Of a DNA stretch of 64,000 nucleotides, positions 8,749-19,900 are shown one piece after another. The stretch is from positions 1 through 64,000 of the forward strand of contig NZ_JAKCMV010000034.1 of NCBI RefSeq assembly GCF_021440515.1, given 5' to 3'. Below the pieces are notes generated by a model, which saw nothing but the letters and a program-made list of their open reading frames with translations, did no database searches and was not told where the DNA came from. The DNA is from Enterobacter asburiae (GTDB lineage: Bacteria; Pseudomonadota; Gammaproteobacteria; Enterobacterales; Enterobacteriaceae). A program made the position numbers and the translations under genes. The stretch's first letter is position 1. Every line of letters starts with the position of its first letter.

Positions 8749-10143
8749 TTATTTTTTCTTAGAATGACGTCCGTATACCGCCCAGGTGATGACCACGCAG
8801 GCGATATAGAATACGAGGAACACCTTCATTGCCCCTGCCGGAGAGCCGGTCAGGTCAAGGGAAATACCGAAGGCTTTCGGGATAAAGAAGCCGCCGATCG
8901 CGCCAATCGCTGAGATAAAGCCCAGCGCCGCGGCGGTATCGGTCGCCGCTTCGCGCATCGCCTGCTCTTCGCTGCCGCCCTGCGCTTTTACGCGATCCAT
9001 CGTCAGCTTGCGGAAGATCACGGAGATCATCTGGAAGGTCGACGCGCTCCCCAGCCCGGCAGTCAGGAACAGCACCATGAACACGCCGAAGAAGGCGCTG
9101 AAGTTACCGCCCTCGCCGCCCGTCGGCAGGGTCATGAACAGCAGCGCACAGAAGATGGCCATTACGATAAAGTTCACCAGCGTGACGCGGGTGCCGCCCA
9201 GACGGTCGGAGATCATCCCGCCCACGGAACGCGCCAGCGCGCCGATAAACGGACCAAAGAAGGCGAAGTGAAGGATCTGCACGTCAGGGAACTGGGTTTT
9301 CGACAGCATCGCGAAGCCTGCGGAGAAACCGATAAACGAGCCGAAGGTCGCCAGATACAGCAGCGCCATGACCCACAGATGCCCGCGTTTCAGGACCGGC
9401 AGCTGCTCGCTCAGAGACGCTTTTGACGCTGACAGGTCGTTCATAAAGAACCAGGCCGCCAGGGTGAAAATCACCAGGAATGGCACCCAGATCCACGCGG
9501 CGTTTTCCAGGTACAGGGAAGAACCGTCCGCCTGCTCAACGCCACCGCCGCCAAACGCGGCAAAGATCGAGACAGAGATTGCCAGCGGTGCAATCAGCTG
9601 CATCACGCTCACGCCCATATTGCCCAGACCGCCGTTAATGCCCAGCGCACCGCCCTGCTTCGCCTTCGGGAAGAAGAAGCTGATGTTCGCCATACTTGAG
9701 GCAAAGTTGGCGCCCGCAAAACCGCACAGCAGCGCGATGATCACGAACACGCTAAACGGCGTGGAGGTATCCTGCACCGCGAAGCCCAGCCAGACGCACG
9801 GCACGATCATGATGCCGGTGCTGAACGCCGTCCAGCGACGACCGCCGAACACGGGAACCATAAACGCGTAAGGCACGCGCAGCAGCGCGCCGGACAGCGA
9901 CGGCAGCGCGGTCAGCATAAACAGCTGATCGGTGGTAAAGGTAAAGCCGACTTTCGGCAGGTTCACCGCCACGGCACTGAACAACATCCATACGCAAAAC
10001 GCCAGCAGCAGGCACGGAACGGAAATCCACAGATTTCGGCTGGCTACGCGATGGCCGCGCTGTTGCCAAAACGCCGGATCTTCCGGACGCCAGTCGGTAA
10101 TAACGGCACCACTTTCCCTTTCGGGAGCGGATGAGTGACTCAT
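8749..10143 (-). CDS. narK: nitrate/nitrite transporter of the MFS
   Basis: Inner-membrane transporter that brings in nitrate and exports nitrite for the respiratory reductase. From ATG 10143 (MSHSSAPERESGAVITDW) it has 464 residues, close to the 463 of E. coli NarK; an upstream in-frame GTG has no better ribosome site, since AGAGG fits the ATG. About twelve membrane helices are visible. Both nitrate-signature motifs are present (GINGGLGNMGVSVMQ and ALGFISAIGAIGGFFIP). It stands alone between the narG control region and narXL, with its own FNR site. Confidence 0.98.
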   Translation of the reverse strand: MSHSSAPERESGAVITDWRPEDPAFWQQRGHRVASRNLWISVPCLLLAFCVWMLFSAVAVNLPKVGFTFTTDQLFMLTALPSLSGALLRVPYAFMVPVFGGRRWTAFSTGIMIVPCVWLGFAVQDTSTPFSVFVIIALLCGFAGANFASSMANISFFFPKAKQGGALGINGGLGNMGVSVMQLIAPLAISVSIFAAFGGGGVEQADGSSLYLENAAWIWVPFLVIFTLAAWFFMNDLSASKASLSEQLPVLKRGHLWVMALLYLATFGSFIGFSAGFAMLSKTQFPDVQILHFAFFGPFIGALARSVGGMISDRLGGTRVTLVNFIVMAIFCALLFMTLPTGGEGGNFSAFFGVFMVLFLTAGLGSASTFQMISVIFRKLTMDRVKAQGGSEEQAMREAATDTAAALGFISAIGAIGGFFIPKAFGISLDLTGSPAGAMKVFLVFYIACVVITWAVYGRHSKKK

Positions 10144-10166
10144 AGACACCTCTGATTCTCGAATGA

Positions 10167-10215
10167 TGCTGCAAACATTAGGGTTTTAGCGCGACGGTAA
10201 GTTGATATAAATCAA
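10167..10215 (-). promoter_or_regulatory. narK promoter with FNR site
   Basis: TTGATTTATATCAA on the minus strand at 10202-10215 matches the FNR consensus. Its centre at 10208.5 gives a start near 10167, and TAATGT at 10175-10180 sits exactly where the -10 element should be. The narK ATG follows at 10143. Start position is inferred from the -41.5 rule. Confidence 0.85.
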
Positions 10216-10452
10216 AGGAAAAGTGGGAGGATTTGCGGCGAAAAAAAAGTCATCACCCTTAGTGAGTAGGCTTTTACGGTAAAAAAGGTGTGGTTTTTCA
10301 CGGTGCTGACGGCACCCCGTCCCCCCGTTACCCAGCGCATTACCCTTCCGGCAATTTAGGGGTAATCCTTTATTGGTATGGGTATACTCCAGGGTATGGA
10401 TGAAAATAGCGCCATTCCTGCAAGCAGGCCACGTCAGGAGCCAGGCAAGCCT
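10216..10452 (+). promoter_or_regulatory. narK-narX intergenic control region
   Basis: The 309 bp between narK and narX contain NarL-like heptamers near narX (AGGGGTA at 10358-10364 and several GGGTAT/GGTATG copies at 10375-10400) and a TATACT -10-like element at 10383-10388 without a clear -35. That pattern fits a regulated narXL promoter. The exact start and the use of each heptamer cannot be decided from sequence. Confidence 0.55.
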
Positions 10453-12249
10453 ATGTTAAAAAGATGTTTATCCCCGCTAACCCTCGTTAATCAGTTAGCG
10501 CTAATCGTTTTGCTGTCCACCGCCATCGGCGTGACCGGCATGGCGATCTCTGGCTGGCTGGTACAGGGCGTACAGGGTAATGCACATGCCATTAACGAGG
10601 CAGGCTCGCTACGTATGCAGAGTTATCGCCTGCTGGCCTCGGTGCCGCTCTCAGAGGCGGAGCAACCGCTGATTGACGAGATGGAGCGCACCGCCTTCAG
10701 CCCGGAGCTGGAGCAGGCCGCCATACGCGACGGGCAGGAGTCTCAGCTTAAGGCGCTTCAGGGCTACTGGCATTCCCAGCTAAAACCGGGCCTGAAGCAG
10801 GCGCACAGCGGCGATACCGTATCCCACGACGTCGCCGGGTTTGTCTCCCGCATTGATAACCTGGTCTCCTCTTTCGATCAAACGACCGAGATGCGCATCG
10901 ACCGGGTGGTGATGGTTCACCGGGCAATGGCGGCCTTTATGGCGCTGCTGCTGATCTTCACCATCGTCTGGCTGCGCGCCCGTCTGCTGAATCCGTGGAA
11001 ACAGCTGCTGGCGATGGCGCGGGCGGTGACGGCGCGCGATTTTACCCAGCGCACCCACATCAGCGGGCGCAACGAAATGGCGATGCTCGGCCAGGCGCTT
11101 AATACCATGTCGGAAGAGCTGTCGGAAAGCTACGCGGTGCTGGAAAAACGGGTGCAGGAGAAGACCGCCGGGCTTGAACAAAAAAACGAAATTCTGTCGT
11201 TCCTATGGCAGGCCAACCGCCGCCTGCATATGCAGGTTCCCCTGTGTGAACGTCTTTCCCCGGTGCTTAACGGCCTGCAAAATCTGACCCTGCTGCACGA
11301 CCTGGAGCTGCGGGTTTACGACGTCGAGGACGAAGAGAATCATCAGGAATTTACCTGCCAGTCGGATATGTCCTGCGATGACAAAGGCTGCCATCTCTGC
11401 CCGCGCGGCCTGCCGCCGCTGGTGGGCAGCGGGACCACGCTTAAATGGCGTCTGACCGACAGCCACACCCAGTACGGCATTCTGCTGGCAACGCTGCCCG
11501 CCGGGCGGCATCTGAGCCACGATCAGCAGCAGCTGGTTGATACCCTGGTGGAACAGCTCACCGCCACGCTGGCGCTGGATCGCCATCAGGAAAAACAGCA
11601 GCAGCTGATCGTAATGGAAGAGCGCGCCACTATCGCCCGCGAGCTTCACGACTCCATCGCCCAGTCGCTCTCCTGTATGAAGATGCAGGTAAGCTGCCTG
11701 CAAATGCAGGACGACGGGCTGCCCGAGAGCAGCAAGCAGCTTTTGGGCCAGATACGTAACGAGCTGAATACCTCCTGGATACAGCTTCGCGAACTGCTGA
11801 CCACCTTCCGCTTGCAGCTGACCGAGCCGGGCCTGCGCCCTGCCCTGGAGTCCAGCTGTCAGGAATTTAGCGCCCGTCTGGGGTTCCCGGTGAAGCTCGA
11901 TTACCAGCTGCCGCCGCGTTTTGTCCCCTCGCATCAGGCCATCCATTTACTGCAAATCGCCCGCGAAGCGCTGAGTAACGTGCTTAAACACGCGGGGGCG
12001 ACGGCAGTGACCGTCACCGTCAGCTATCACGACAATCAGGTGAAGCTTCGGGTAACGGACAACGGCTGCGGCGTGCCGGAAAATGCCGAGAGAACTAACC
12101 ACTATGGTTTAATTATCATGCGAGACCGCGCGCAAAGCCTGCGCGGAGATTGCCAGGTTCGCCGGGGAGAGTCTGGTGGCACCGGAGTAGTGGTCACCTT
12201 TATTCCCGAAAAGCCCCTCATAACTGCTCAAGGAGAAAACCATGACTAA
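10453..12249 (+). CDS. narX: nitrate/nitrite sensor histidine kinase
   Basis: Inner-membrane sensor kinase that detects periplasmic nitrate and nitrite and phosphorylates NarL. From the ATG at 10453 ([14 protein letters not shown]) it has 598 residues as in E. coli; an in-frame reading 25 residues longer is unlikely. Two membrane helices (about 15-37 and 152-174) flank the periplasmic domain, which holds the P-box ([16 protein letters not shown]). A HAMP and a cysteine-rich central region follow, then the HisKA_3 box [13 protein letters not shown] with phospho-accepting His near 399, and an HATPase with DNGCGVPEN. It overlaps narL by 8 bp. Confidence 0.98.
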   Translation: MLKRCLSPLTLVNQLALIVLLSTAIGVTGMAISGWLVQGVQGNAHAINEAGSLRMQSYRLLASVPLSEAEQPLIDEMERTAFSPELEQAAIRDGQESQLKALQGYWHSQLKPGLKQAHSGDTVSHDVAGFVSRIDNLVSSFDQTTEMRIDRVVMVHRAMAAFMALLLIFTIVWLRARLLNPWKQLLAMARAVTARDFTQRTHISGRNEMAMLGQALNTMSEELSESYAVLEKRVQEKTAGLEQKNEILSFLWQANRRLHMQVPLCERLSPVLNGLQNLTLLHDLELRVYDVEDEENHQEFTCQSDMSCDDKGCHLCPRGLPPLVGSGTTLKWRLTDSHTQYGILLATLPAGRHLSHDQQQLVDTLVEQLTATLALDRHQEKQQQLIVMEERATIARELHDSIAQSLSCMKMQVSCLQMQDDGLPESSKQLLGQIRNELNTSWIQLRELLTTFRLQLTEPGLRPALESSCQEFSARLGFPVKLDYQLPPRFVPSHQAIHLLQIAREALSNVLKHAGATAVTVTVSYHDNQVKLRVTDNGCGVPENAERTNHYGLIIMRDRAQSLRGDCQVRRGESGGTGVVVTFIPEKPLITAQGENHD

Positions 12250-12892
12250 TCAGGAACCGGCATCCATCCTGTTGATTGACGACCATCCGATGCTACGCAC
12301 CGGCGTAAAACAGCTGGTCAGTATGGCACCGGATATCACCGTGGTTGGCGAAGCCAGCAACGGCGAACAGGGTATTGAACTTGCCGAAGCGCTCGATCCT
12401 GATTTGATCCTGCTCGATCTCAACATGCCCGGCATGAACGGCCTGGAAACCCTCGACAAGCTGCGCGAGAAGTCGCTGTCCGGTCGCGTGGTGGTCTTTA
12501 GCGTGTCCAACCATGAAGAGGATGTCGTTACCGCCCTCAAACGCGGCGCGGACGGCTATCTGCTGAAGGATATGGAGCCGGAAGATCTGCTCAAGGCGCT
12601 GCAACAGGCCGCTGCGGGTGAGATGGTGCTGAGCGAAGCCTTAACGCCGGTGCTTGCCGCCAGCCTGCGCGCCAACCGCGCCACCTCCGATCGTGACGTG
12701 AGCCAGTTAACCCCGCGCGAGCGCGATATTCTCAAGCTGATTGCCCAGGGTCTGCCGAACAAAATGATCGCCCGTCGTCTGGACATCACCGAAAGTACGG
12801 TAAAGGTTCACGTTAAGCACATGCTCAAGAAGATGAAGCTGAAATCCCGCGTCGAAGCGGCAGTGTGGGTTCATCAGGAACGTATTTATTAA
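12242..12892 (+). CDS. narL: nitrate/nitrite response regulator
   Basis: Response regulator activated by NarX. It activates narG and narK and represses alternative respiratory genes when nitrate is present. It has 216 residues as in E. coli. The receiver domain (1-125) has the acidic pocket DDHP and phospho-acceptor Asp59 ([11 protein letters not shown]). The LuxR-type helix-turn-helix spans about 150-210 ([20 protein letters not shown]). Its expected target heptamers are visible upstream of narG. It converges on ychO with 2 bp between stop codons and no terminator in between. Confidence 0.98.
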   Translation: MTNQEPASILLIDDHPMLRTGVKQLVSMAPDITVVGEASNGEQGIELAEALDPDLILLDLNMPGMNGLETLDKLREKSLSGRVVVFSVSNHEEDVVTALKRGADGYLLKDMEPEDLLKALQQAAAGEMVLSEALTPVLAASLRANRATSDRDVSQLTPRERDILKLIAQGLPNKMIARRLDITESTVKVHVKHMLKKMKLKSRVEAAVWVHQERIY

Positions 12893-12894
12893 CC

Positions 12895-14253
12895 TCACTC
12901 ATCCGGCAGCAGCTTCCACCGCGGATCGTCGTCAGGTAAGGCGATAAGCGGTTGCACCACCGAGAGCGTGATCTCATTGGAAGAGACGCGCTGCCCGTCC
13001 TCGTCTTCGACCACCACCGACAGCTTCCAGCTATTCCTTGCCCCGTCGCCCTCGCTCCAGGCAGGCATAATCACGCTCCAGCCGTCGCTGCTGTTACGCT
13101 TCGCGGGTGAGGTCAGGCTCAGCGCCTGGGTATCGCCCTGCCAGTGCAGCTGACGAATGCCGTGGGTACTGCGGATTTGCAGCTTAAGCATCACGGTTTC
13201 CCCACCCTTCAGATCCCACGGCGGCGTCGCCAGGAAAGCAGAGAGGGTTTTACGCTGGCGGAACTCGAACACCGGCAGGCTTTCCCGCTCCGGCGAGTCG
13301 TAACGGCTGCCGCGCAACGAGCGCGTAGCGGCTACCTCCGCCGAGGAGAGCTGCTTCGCCAGCGGCACGCCGAAGCGGTAGTTCACCTTCAGCCCGAGAT
13401 TGTTCTGGCTGACGCCGCTCTCCCCCTGCTTGTGCGCCGCAGAAAGGGTTAACAGGGGGATCGGGGTGTAATTGAGCCCCAGATTCACCGCCATCGGGTT
13501 GTGGTATCCGGTGCCGCTGTTAAAGAGATCGACGCTGTCGCCGAAATACTGCTCAAAGCTGACGCTGGTATTGAGATGGTGGAACCAGGGCAGCCAGGCT
13601 TTCGCCGTGACGTCGTAGCCGCGCGCCATGCGCTGCTCCTGCACGTCCGACTGCGCGCGCCAGCTGGCGAAGGGCTGATAGTAGTTGGCCGACAGGCGCA
13701 GGTTTTCGCCCCAGGCTTCCGCCCCCAGCCCGGCGCGCTGAAGATTTTCATCCAGCAGGTTGTCGTAGAAGGTGTTATAGCCGAGCAGCCACTTCCCGGC
13801 GACCCAGCGCTGGCCAACGCCCGCGTTGCTTACCAGGCCGTCCGTTTGCTGCGTCAGCCCAAGCTGGCTCCAGCTCAGATAGCGGGTATTGTCCTGCCAG
13901 GGGATAAACCAGCTTCCGCTGCTGCCGTTGAATTTGCCCTCTTCGTCCACCAGCAGATTGACGCTGGCGTTGCCCCAGGGCGAAAGCCAGGATTCAATCT
14001 GCTGATTCACCTCGCCGCTCACGACATCGCGCACCTGGCCAAATGCGAACTGCCGCGCCTGCTCGCCGGTGGTGAGGCCGTTATCGACCATGCTGGCTTC
14101 GCCAAAGGCTTTCGCCATCTCGGCAATATGCTTTTCTCTTTCGGAAGTCGGTGTTGTAAGGCCCAGATCGGGCAGATCCTGCTCACCCTGAACGGTTCCG
14201 CCGCAGCAGAGCAGAAGGAAAAACAGTGAACAAATGCGGGAAGAGACAACCAT
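12895..14253 (-). CDS. ychO: YchO, inverse autotransporter/invasin-like outer-membrane protein
   Basis: A 452-residue protein with an N-terminal signal peptide (about 1-24), an alpha-helical linker, an inverse-autotransporter beta-barrel (about 85-300, GQRWVAGKWLLGYNTFYDNL and SGTGYHNPMAVNLGLNYTP) and one C-terminal Ig-like segment ending in VSSNEITLSVVQP. It closely matches E. coli YchO (YchP), also convergent with narL. It lacks the long passenger of intimin or invasin, so a role in adhesion is only suggested. The ATG at 14253 is preferred to an adjacent TTG; no strong ribosome site is visible for either. Confidence 0.92.
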   Translation of the reverse strand: MVVSSRICSLFFLLLCCGGTVQGEQDLPDLGLTTPTSEREKHIAEMAKAFGEASMVDNGLTTGEQARQFAFGQVRDVVSGEVNQQIESWLSPWGNASVNLLVDEEGKFNGSSGSWFIPWQDNTRYLSWSQLGLTQQTDGLVSNAGVGQRWVAGKWLLGYNTFYDNLLDENLQRAGLGAEAWGENLRLSANYYQPFASWRAQSDVQEQRMARGYDVTAKAWLPWFHHLNTSVSFEQYFGDSVDLFNSGTGYHNPMAVNLGLNYTPIPLLTLSAAHKQGESGVSQNNLGLKVNYRFGVPLAKQLSSAEVAATRSLRGSRYDSPERESLPVFEFRQRKTLSAFLATPPWDLKGGETVMLKLQIRSTHGIRQLHWQGDTQALSLTSPAKRNSSDGWSVIMPAWSEGDGARNSWKLSVVVEDEDGQRVSSNEITLSVVQPLIALPDDDPRWKLLPDE

Positions 14254-14391
14254 CAACGTCGTAAAAGGGAGCCTGAAATGAGAAGAATAATCTTAATACC
14301 TTAACGCGATTGGCAAAGAATTGCAGCCTAAGGGCAAATTTCAGGAATATCCTGAAAGCGGGGTTGGGTGCGCCGGCCCGCCAGCGCACGG

Positions 14392-14416
14392 GTCGGGCAA
14401 GCGCAGCGCCACCCGA
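14392..14416. repeat. REP-type palindrome between ychO and nasA
   Basis: GTCGGGCAAGCGCAGCGCCACCCGAC-type inverted repeat, the same family as at 195, 50649, 57846 and 60905 but in the opposite orientation. It lies 3 bp beyond the nasA stop and may protect or end the nas transcript. A separate short palindrome (TCAGGA-ATA-TCCTGA) is at 14341-14355. Confidence 0.75.
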
Positions 14417-14419
14417 CGT

Positions 14420-16906
14420 TTATACCCGATGATGAAACATCCTTTTCAGCTCCGGCACGCACGATCCGCAGTTCGTCCCGCAGCGCAATGTTGCCCCCAG
14501 CGCGGCGGCGGAATCACAGCCTCCGGCGATCGCCTCGCGAATGGTATTTTCCCCGACGCTAAAACAGCTACAGATTATCCTCCCCGGATCGACCCGCACT
14601 CCCGGGCGTTGACCGTGAAGCAGCGCATGGCGCACGTCCGGCGCCATCGGCGGCGAACGAAACGCCTCGTCGATAAAATCATGGGACAGCCGGGGCTGCG
14701 AGATACCTTCCCAGAAGCCCAGCATTAGCGCCCCCTGATGCCAGGCCAGCACGCTGCTGCGATCCCCGGCTTGCGCGATTTGCAGCTGCCAGCCCTGCGC
14801 GGTGCAGTGCGCCATCACCCACGCCACCAGCGGCGTGTCGCTTGCCAGCGTCAGGCGCGAGACTTTGCGCCACCAGTGAACGTAAGACGGCAGTTCCGGC
14901 AGCTCGCGGGCGTACAGTTCCCCCTGCCAGCCCGGCTGCCACGGCACTATCCTGACGGCGGTCTGTTTACTTTCAGGCTGCCCGGATAGGGGATCGCAGC
15001 GCCCTTCCACCAGCGCGTTGACCTTCCCCTGCCGTGCAAACAGCCCGTTCCAGTGCATCGGCACGAACAGCTCGCCTTTCCGCTGCCCGTCGTTAACGTT
15101 AACCCTGGCGACCATTACCCCGCGCGGGGAGCTGATCCGCGCCAGCTGGCCGCCGCAGAGCGCAAAGCGCGCGGCGTCGTCGGTATGGATCTCGACGAAC
15201 GGCTCGGCGTTGTGCTGCATCAGGCGCGGCACATACCCGGTGCGGGTCATGGTGTGCCACTGGTCGCGGATGCGGCCGCTGTTAAGCAGCAGCGGATAAA
15301 GGGCGTTCGTTACCGCCCCGTGCGGCTGCGGCTCGACGGGCACGATATTTCTGCGAGGAAAATTTCCCGCATCCCACTGATGGGGATCCATTTCATCCCA
15401 CTGCTCGCGGGTCAGCGTGGCCAGCTCGCCGAGGTTAAAGGCGCGCTCGCCGTGGTTTTCAAACGCCGACAGCGCCGCATGTTCGCAAAAAATCTCCTGC
15501 GGATGGCGCCAGGCAAAAGCCTCGCCGTGTCCCAGTCGTTTTGCCACCCGGGCGATGATCCACCAGTCCGGTTTCGCCTCGCCCGGGGCAGGCAGAAACG
15601 CGCGCTGGCGCGAGATCCGCCGCTCGGAATTGGTGACGGTGCCGTCTTTCTCTCCCCAGCCGAGCGCCGGGAAGCGGATATGGGCAAAGCGGCTGGTGTC
15701 CGTATCGCGCATCACCTCTGAGACCATCACCAGCGGGCAATGTGCCAGCGCCTGGCTCACCGCGTGGCTGTCCGGGAGCGATACCGCCGGGTTGGTGCCC
15801 ATGATCCACACCGCTTTTACCTCTCCCCGGGCGATAGCGTCGAACAGCTCCACCGCCATCAGTCCCGGCGTCCGGGCGAGGCGTTCGCTGCCCCAGAAAC
15901 GTGCCACCCGGTCGAGATCGTCCGGTTCAAAATTCATGTGCGCCGCCAGCTGGTTCGCCAGCCCGCCCACCTCGCGCCCGCCCATGGCGTTAGGCTGCCC
16001 GGTCAGGGAGAAGGGTCCGCAGCCCGGTCGGGCGAACTTCCCGCTCGCCAGGTGAACGTTAATAATCGCGTTGCATTTATCGCTGCCGCTCGTGGACTGG
16101 TTGATGCCCATGGTATAGAGCGTGACGGCACGCGGGGCGGTGATAAACCAGTCGTAAAAGGTGCCAACCTCCTCCGGCGCAAGCGCGCAAAAATCCGCCA
16201 CCCGCGCAACCGGCCACGCCGTCGCTCCCTGAATCAGGTTCAGCAGGCCGACAAACAGCCCCGCGTCGCTGCCGGGACTCAGCGGCAAATGCAGGTCCGC
16301 AATGTCGCAGGTGGCGGTTTTACGCGGGTCAATCACCACCACCTTCATGGCCGGATTAGCCTGACGCGCCTGCACCAGCCGCTGATAAAGCACCGGATGG
16401 GTCCACGCCGCGTTAGAGCCCACCAGCACCACCAGATCGCTGTTCTCCACATCCTCATAGCTGCACGGCACAACGTCTTCACCAAACGCCCGCTTGTAGC
16501 CAGCCACCGCCGACGACATGCACAGCCGCGAGTTGGTATCGATATTCGCCGCGCCGATAAACCCCTTCATCAGCTTGTTGGCCGCGTAGTAGTCCTCGGT
16601 CAGCAGCTGGCCGGAGGCGTAAAAGGCCACCGCCTTTGGCCCCCATCTGTCGATAATCTCCTTAAGCCGTTCGCCCGCCGTATCGAGCGCCTGCTGCCAG
16701 CTCGCGGCCTGCCCGTCCACCTCGGGGCGCAATAATCGTCCCGCCAGGCCGGTGGTTTCCCCGAGCGCCGAGCCTTTCACGCACAATCGTCCGCGGTTCG
16801 CGGGATGGGTTTCATCCCCGCGAACGCTCAGGTTTTCCCCCTCGAGGGTGGCAATGACCCCGCAGCCAACGCCGCAGTACGGGCATGTGGTACGCGTGAC
16901 GGTCAT
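14420..16906 (-). CDS. nasA: assimilatory nitrate reductase, catalytic subunit
   Basis: Cytoplasmic molybdoenzyme reducing nitrate to nitrite for nitrogen assimilation. From ATG 16906 (MTVTRTTCPYCGVGCGV) it has 828 residues. An N-terminal 4Fe-4S motif (Cys8, Cys11, Cys15, Cys42) is followed by the bis-MGD domains of the NapA/NasA type. The C-terminal 50 residues carry a BFD-like 2Fe-2S module with cysteines from about 779 to 816 (CSCFSVG ... CGTNCGSC), as in Klebsiella NasA. The start overlaps the stop of the upstream fused gene as ATGA. It is the last gene of the nas operon. Confidence 0.95.
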   Translation of the reverse strand: MTVTRTTCPYCGVGCGVIATLEGENLSVRGDETHPANRGRLCVKGSALGETTGLAGRLLRPEVDGQAASWQQALDTAGERLKEIIDRWGPKAVAFYASGQLLTEDYYAANKLMKGFIGAANIDTNSRLCMSSAVAGYKRAFGEDVVPCSYEDVENSDLVVLVGSNAAWTHPVLYQRLVQARQANPAMKVVVIDPRKTATCDIADLHLPLSPGSDAGLFVGLLNLIQGATAWPVARVADFCALAPEEVGTFYDWFITAPRAVTLYTMGINQSTSGSDKCNAIINVHLASGKFARPGCGPFSLTGQPNAMGGREVGGLANQLAAHMNFEPDDLDRVARFWGSERLARTPGLMAVELFDAIARGEVKAVWIMGTNPAVSLPDSHAVSQALAHCPLVMVSEVMRDTDTSRFAHIRFPALGWGEKDGTVTNSERRISRQRAFLPAPGEAKPDWWIIARVAKRLGHGEAFAWRHPQEIFCEHAALSAFENHGERAFNLGELATLTREQWDEMDPHQWDAGNFPRRNIVPVEPQPHGAVTNALYPLLLNSGRIRDQWHTMTRTGYVPRLMQHNAEPFVEIHTDDAARFALCGGQLARISSPRGVMVARVNVNDGQRKGELFVPMHWNGLFARQGKVNALVEGRCDPLSGQPESKQTAVRIVPWQPGWQGELYARELPELPSYVHWWRKVSRLTLASDTPLVAWVMAHCTAQGWQLQIAQAGDRSSVLAWHQGALMLGFWEGISQPRLSHDFIDEAFRSPPMAPDVRHALLHGQRPGVRVDPGRIICSCFSVGENTIREAIAGGCDSAAALGATLRCGTNCGSCVPELKRMFHHRV

Positions 16907-19900
16907 GAGGCCTCCGCGCGCATCACCAGCGCGTCGTTGCCCACCCACACCTTGCCGTTCTCAATTTTCACCGGCCAGGCGCGCACCGCAGGCTCGCCGT
17001 TTTCCAGCGAGCGCCCGTCGCGCAGGCGAATGCGCTGCTTATACAGCGGTGAGATCACCATAGGTTCGCCCGCGGCATCCCCCAGAATGCCGCGCGACAG
17101 CACCCGGGCGCGGCTGCCCGGCTCAATATCGTCCAGGGCGTAGACGGTTTTGCCGAAGCGGAACAGCGCGATGGATTGACGTCCGAGCCGCGCGCCGATC
17201 CCGGCCTGCTCGGGAATGTCCTCCAGACCACAAATCTCCTGCCAGCGCTTATTGTCATCCCCACGCACGCCGTTGACCTCGGTGCGAAACAGCGCGAGGC
17301 GATCCGGATCGGCGAGCGTGGTTTGCCACTCGCACTGGTAGGTCTCCACCACCCGCGCCATCTCCTGCTCCAGCTCGTGGGCGATCCCCAGGCTGTCGTC
17401 GAGGATCACCTCGCGCAGATAGTCGAGCCCGCCCTCCAGATTATCCATCCAGGTGCTGGTGCGTTGCAGACGATCGGCGGTGCGGATATAGAACATCAGG
17501 AAACGGTCGACGGTGCGGATCAGCGTTTCATCGTCCAGGTCGCTGGCGAACAGGTCCGCATGGCGCGGTTTCATGCCGCCGTTGCCGCACAGGTAGAGGT
17601 TCCAGCCCCTGTCGGTGGCGATGACCCCCACGTCCTTGCTCTGCGCCTCGGCGCATTCGCGGGTACAGCCTGACACCGCCATTTTGATCTTGTGCGGCGC
17701 GCGCAGCCCTTTGTAGCGATTCTCCAGCCTGACCGCCAGCCCGGTGGAGTCCTGCACCCCGTAGCGACACCAGGTCGAGCCCACGCAGGATTTCACCGTG
17801 CGCAGGGATTTTCCGTAGGCGTGGCCGGTTTCAAACCCGGCGTCCACCAGCGCCTGCCAGATTTCCGGCAGCTGCTCAAGCCGGGCACCGAACAGGTCGA
17901 TACGCTGGCCGCCGGTGATTTTGCTGTACAGCTGGTAGCGTTTGGCGATCTGACCGATGGCGATCAGCCCGTCGGCGCTGACCTCACCTGCGGGCATACG
18001 CGGCACGATGGAGTAGGTCCCGTCCTTCTGGATATTGGCAAAATAGCGATCGTTGGTGTCCTGAAGCGGCAGATGCGCGGGCTTGAGCAGATATTCATTC
18101 CAGCAAGAGGCCAGCACCGAGCCGACCAGCGGCTTGCAGATTTCGCACCCGTGGCCCTGCCCGTAGCGGCTAATCAGTTGGTCGAAGGTGCGGATATGGT
18201 TCACGCGGACCAGGTGGTAGATCTCCTGGCGCGAGTACGGGAAGTGCTCGCAGATATCCTTTTTCACCTCCACGCCCTGCTCCGCCAGCTGGAACTCCAT
18301 GACCTGCTTCACCAGCGCGCTACAGCCGCCGCAGCCGGTCGCCGCCCTGGTACACTGCTTGATGGCCCCGATGTCCGTAGCTCCAGCGCTCACCGCCTGG
18401 CAAATATCCCCCTTGCTGACGTTGTGGCACGAGCAAATCTGCGCGCTCTCCGGTAAGGCCGCCACCCCGAGCGCTTTCGGTGCGCTGCCCGCCAGAGCAG
18501 GCAGGATCAGCGTTTCAGGTGATGCTGGCAGACTGAGGCCGTTAAGCATCATCTGAACCAAAGTCGCGTATTCAGCCGCGTCTCCCACCAGCACGCCGCC
18601 GAGCAGGGTTTTGCCGTCATGGCTGACGACGATTTTTTTGTAGATCTGCTGCGGGCCGTGGGTCCACTGGTAGCTCATCGCGCCCGGGGTGCGCCCGTGG
18701 GCATCACCAAAGGAGGCCACGTCCACTCCCAGCAGCTTCAGTTTGGTGCTCATGTCCGCCCCGGTAAAGCGCTGCTCTTCTCCTGCCAGACGCGCCGCCG
18801 CCACGCGCGCCATCTGATAGCCGGGAGCCACCAGGCCGAAGATTTTTCCCTCCCACAGCGCACACTCTCCGATGGCGAACACGTTTTCATCCGAGGTCTG
18901 GCAACGATCGTTGATGCAGATACCGCCGCGCTCGCCCGTCACCAGCCCGCTGCTGCGCGCCAGCGCGTCCTGCGGGCGGATCCCGGCGGAGAAGACCACC
19001 ATGTCTGTATCGAGATGGTCGCCATCGGCAAAGCGCAGCACCAGCCCGTCAGCGGTACGCTCTATTCCGGTTGTCGCTTTGCTGGTGTGAACGCCAACGC
19101 CCAGCGCCTCGATTTTCTTACGCAGCATCGCCGCGCCGTCGTTATCCAGCTGCACCGCCATCAGGTTTGGCGCAAACTCCACGACATGCGTTTCAAGGCC
19201 AAGCTGCTTAAGGGCGTTTGCCGCCTCCAGCCCCAGCAGGCCGCCGCCGATCACCACCCCGCGCCGCGCGCCCTTCGCGTGTGACGCGATGCTATCGAGG
19301 TCGTCCAGGGTGCGGTAGACAAAACAGCCCGGCAAATCGTTGCCCGGTACAGGCGGAACGAAAGGATACGAGCCGGTAGCCAGCACCAGCGTGTCCCAGT
19401 GGGTTTCGTGCCCGCTGGCGGTGCGCACCACTCGCGCCTCCCGGTCAATCGCAACGATCTTTTGGGATAAACGCAGCTCGATGCCGTTATCGGCAAAAAA
19501 GTCCCCCTCGACCAGCGAGAGCGAGTCCGCGCTGCGCCCGCCGAAGTATTCCGACAGATGTACGCGATCGTAGGCGGCGTAGCGCTCTTCGCCGAAAACG
19601 ACAATCTGGTATTGCTGGTGAAGATTACGGTTAACGCAATCTTCGAGAAAATGGTGGCCGACCATACCGTGTCCAGCCACCACCAGAGTAGGTTTTGTCA
19701 TAGCGTTCTGTCCTGCAACCTGCGGTTGCGCAGTGAATGTATCGAACAGCCAGTCCGCGAGAGCAGGAACAGGCGTTGCCAGTAAGTCGGTGAACGTTGC
19801 CGCGCTGCGACAATCCCCCATCAGCAGCACCCCCGCGAGGGTGCCGTGTCGAATCAACAGGCGGCGATAGTGCCGGGTAAGCGGATCCCACGCGCGCCAG

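Noticed and set aside
10378-10452. Longer narX start adding 25 residues
   Set aside because: Homology begins at [10 protein letters not shown] (10453), and the upstream part overlaps the predicted promoter and NarL-like sites.
13501-14229. Long open frame antisense to ychO
   Set aside because: It mirrors a GC-rich coding frame of the real gene, has no recognisable domain and no ribosome site of note.
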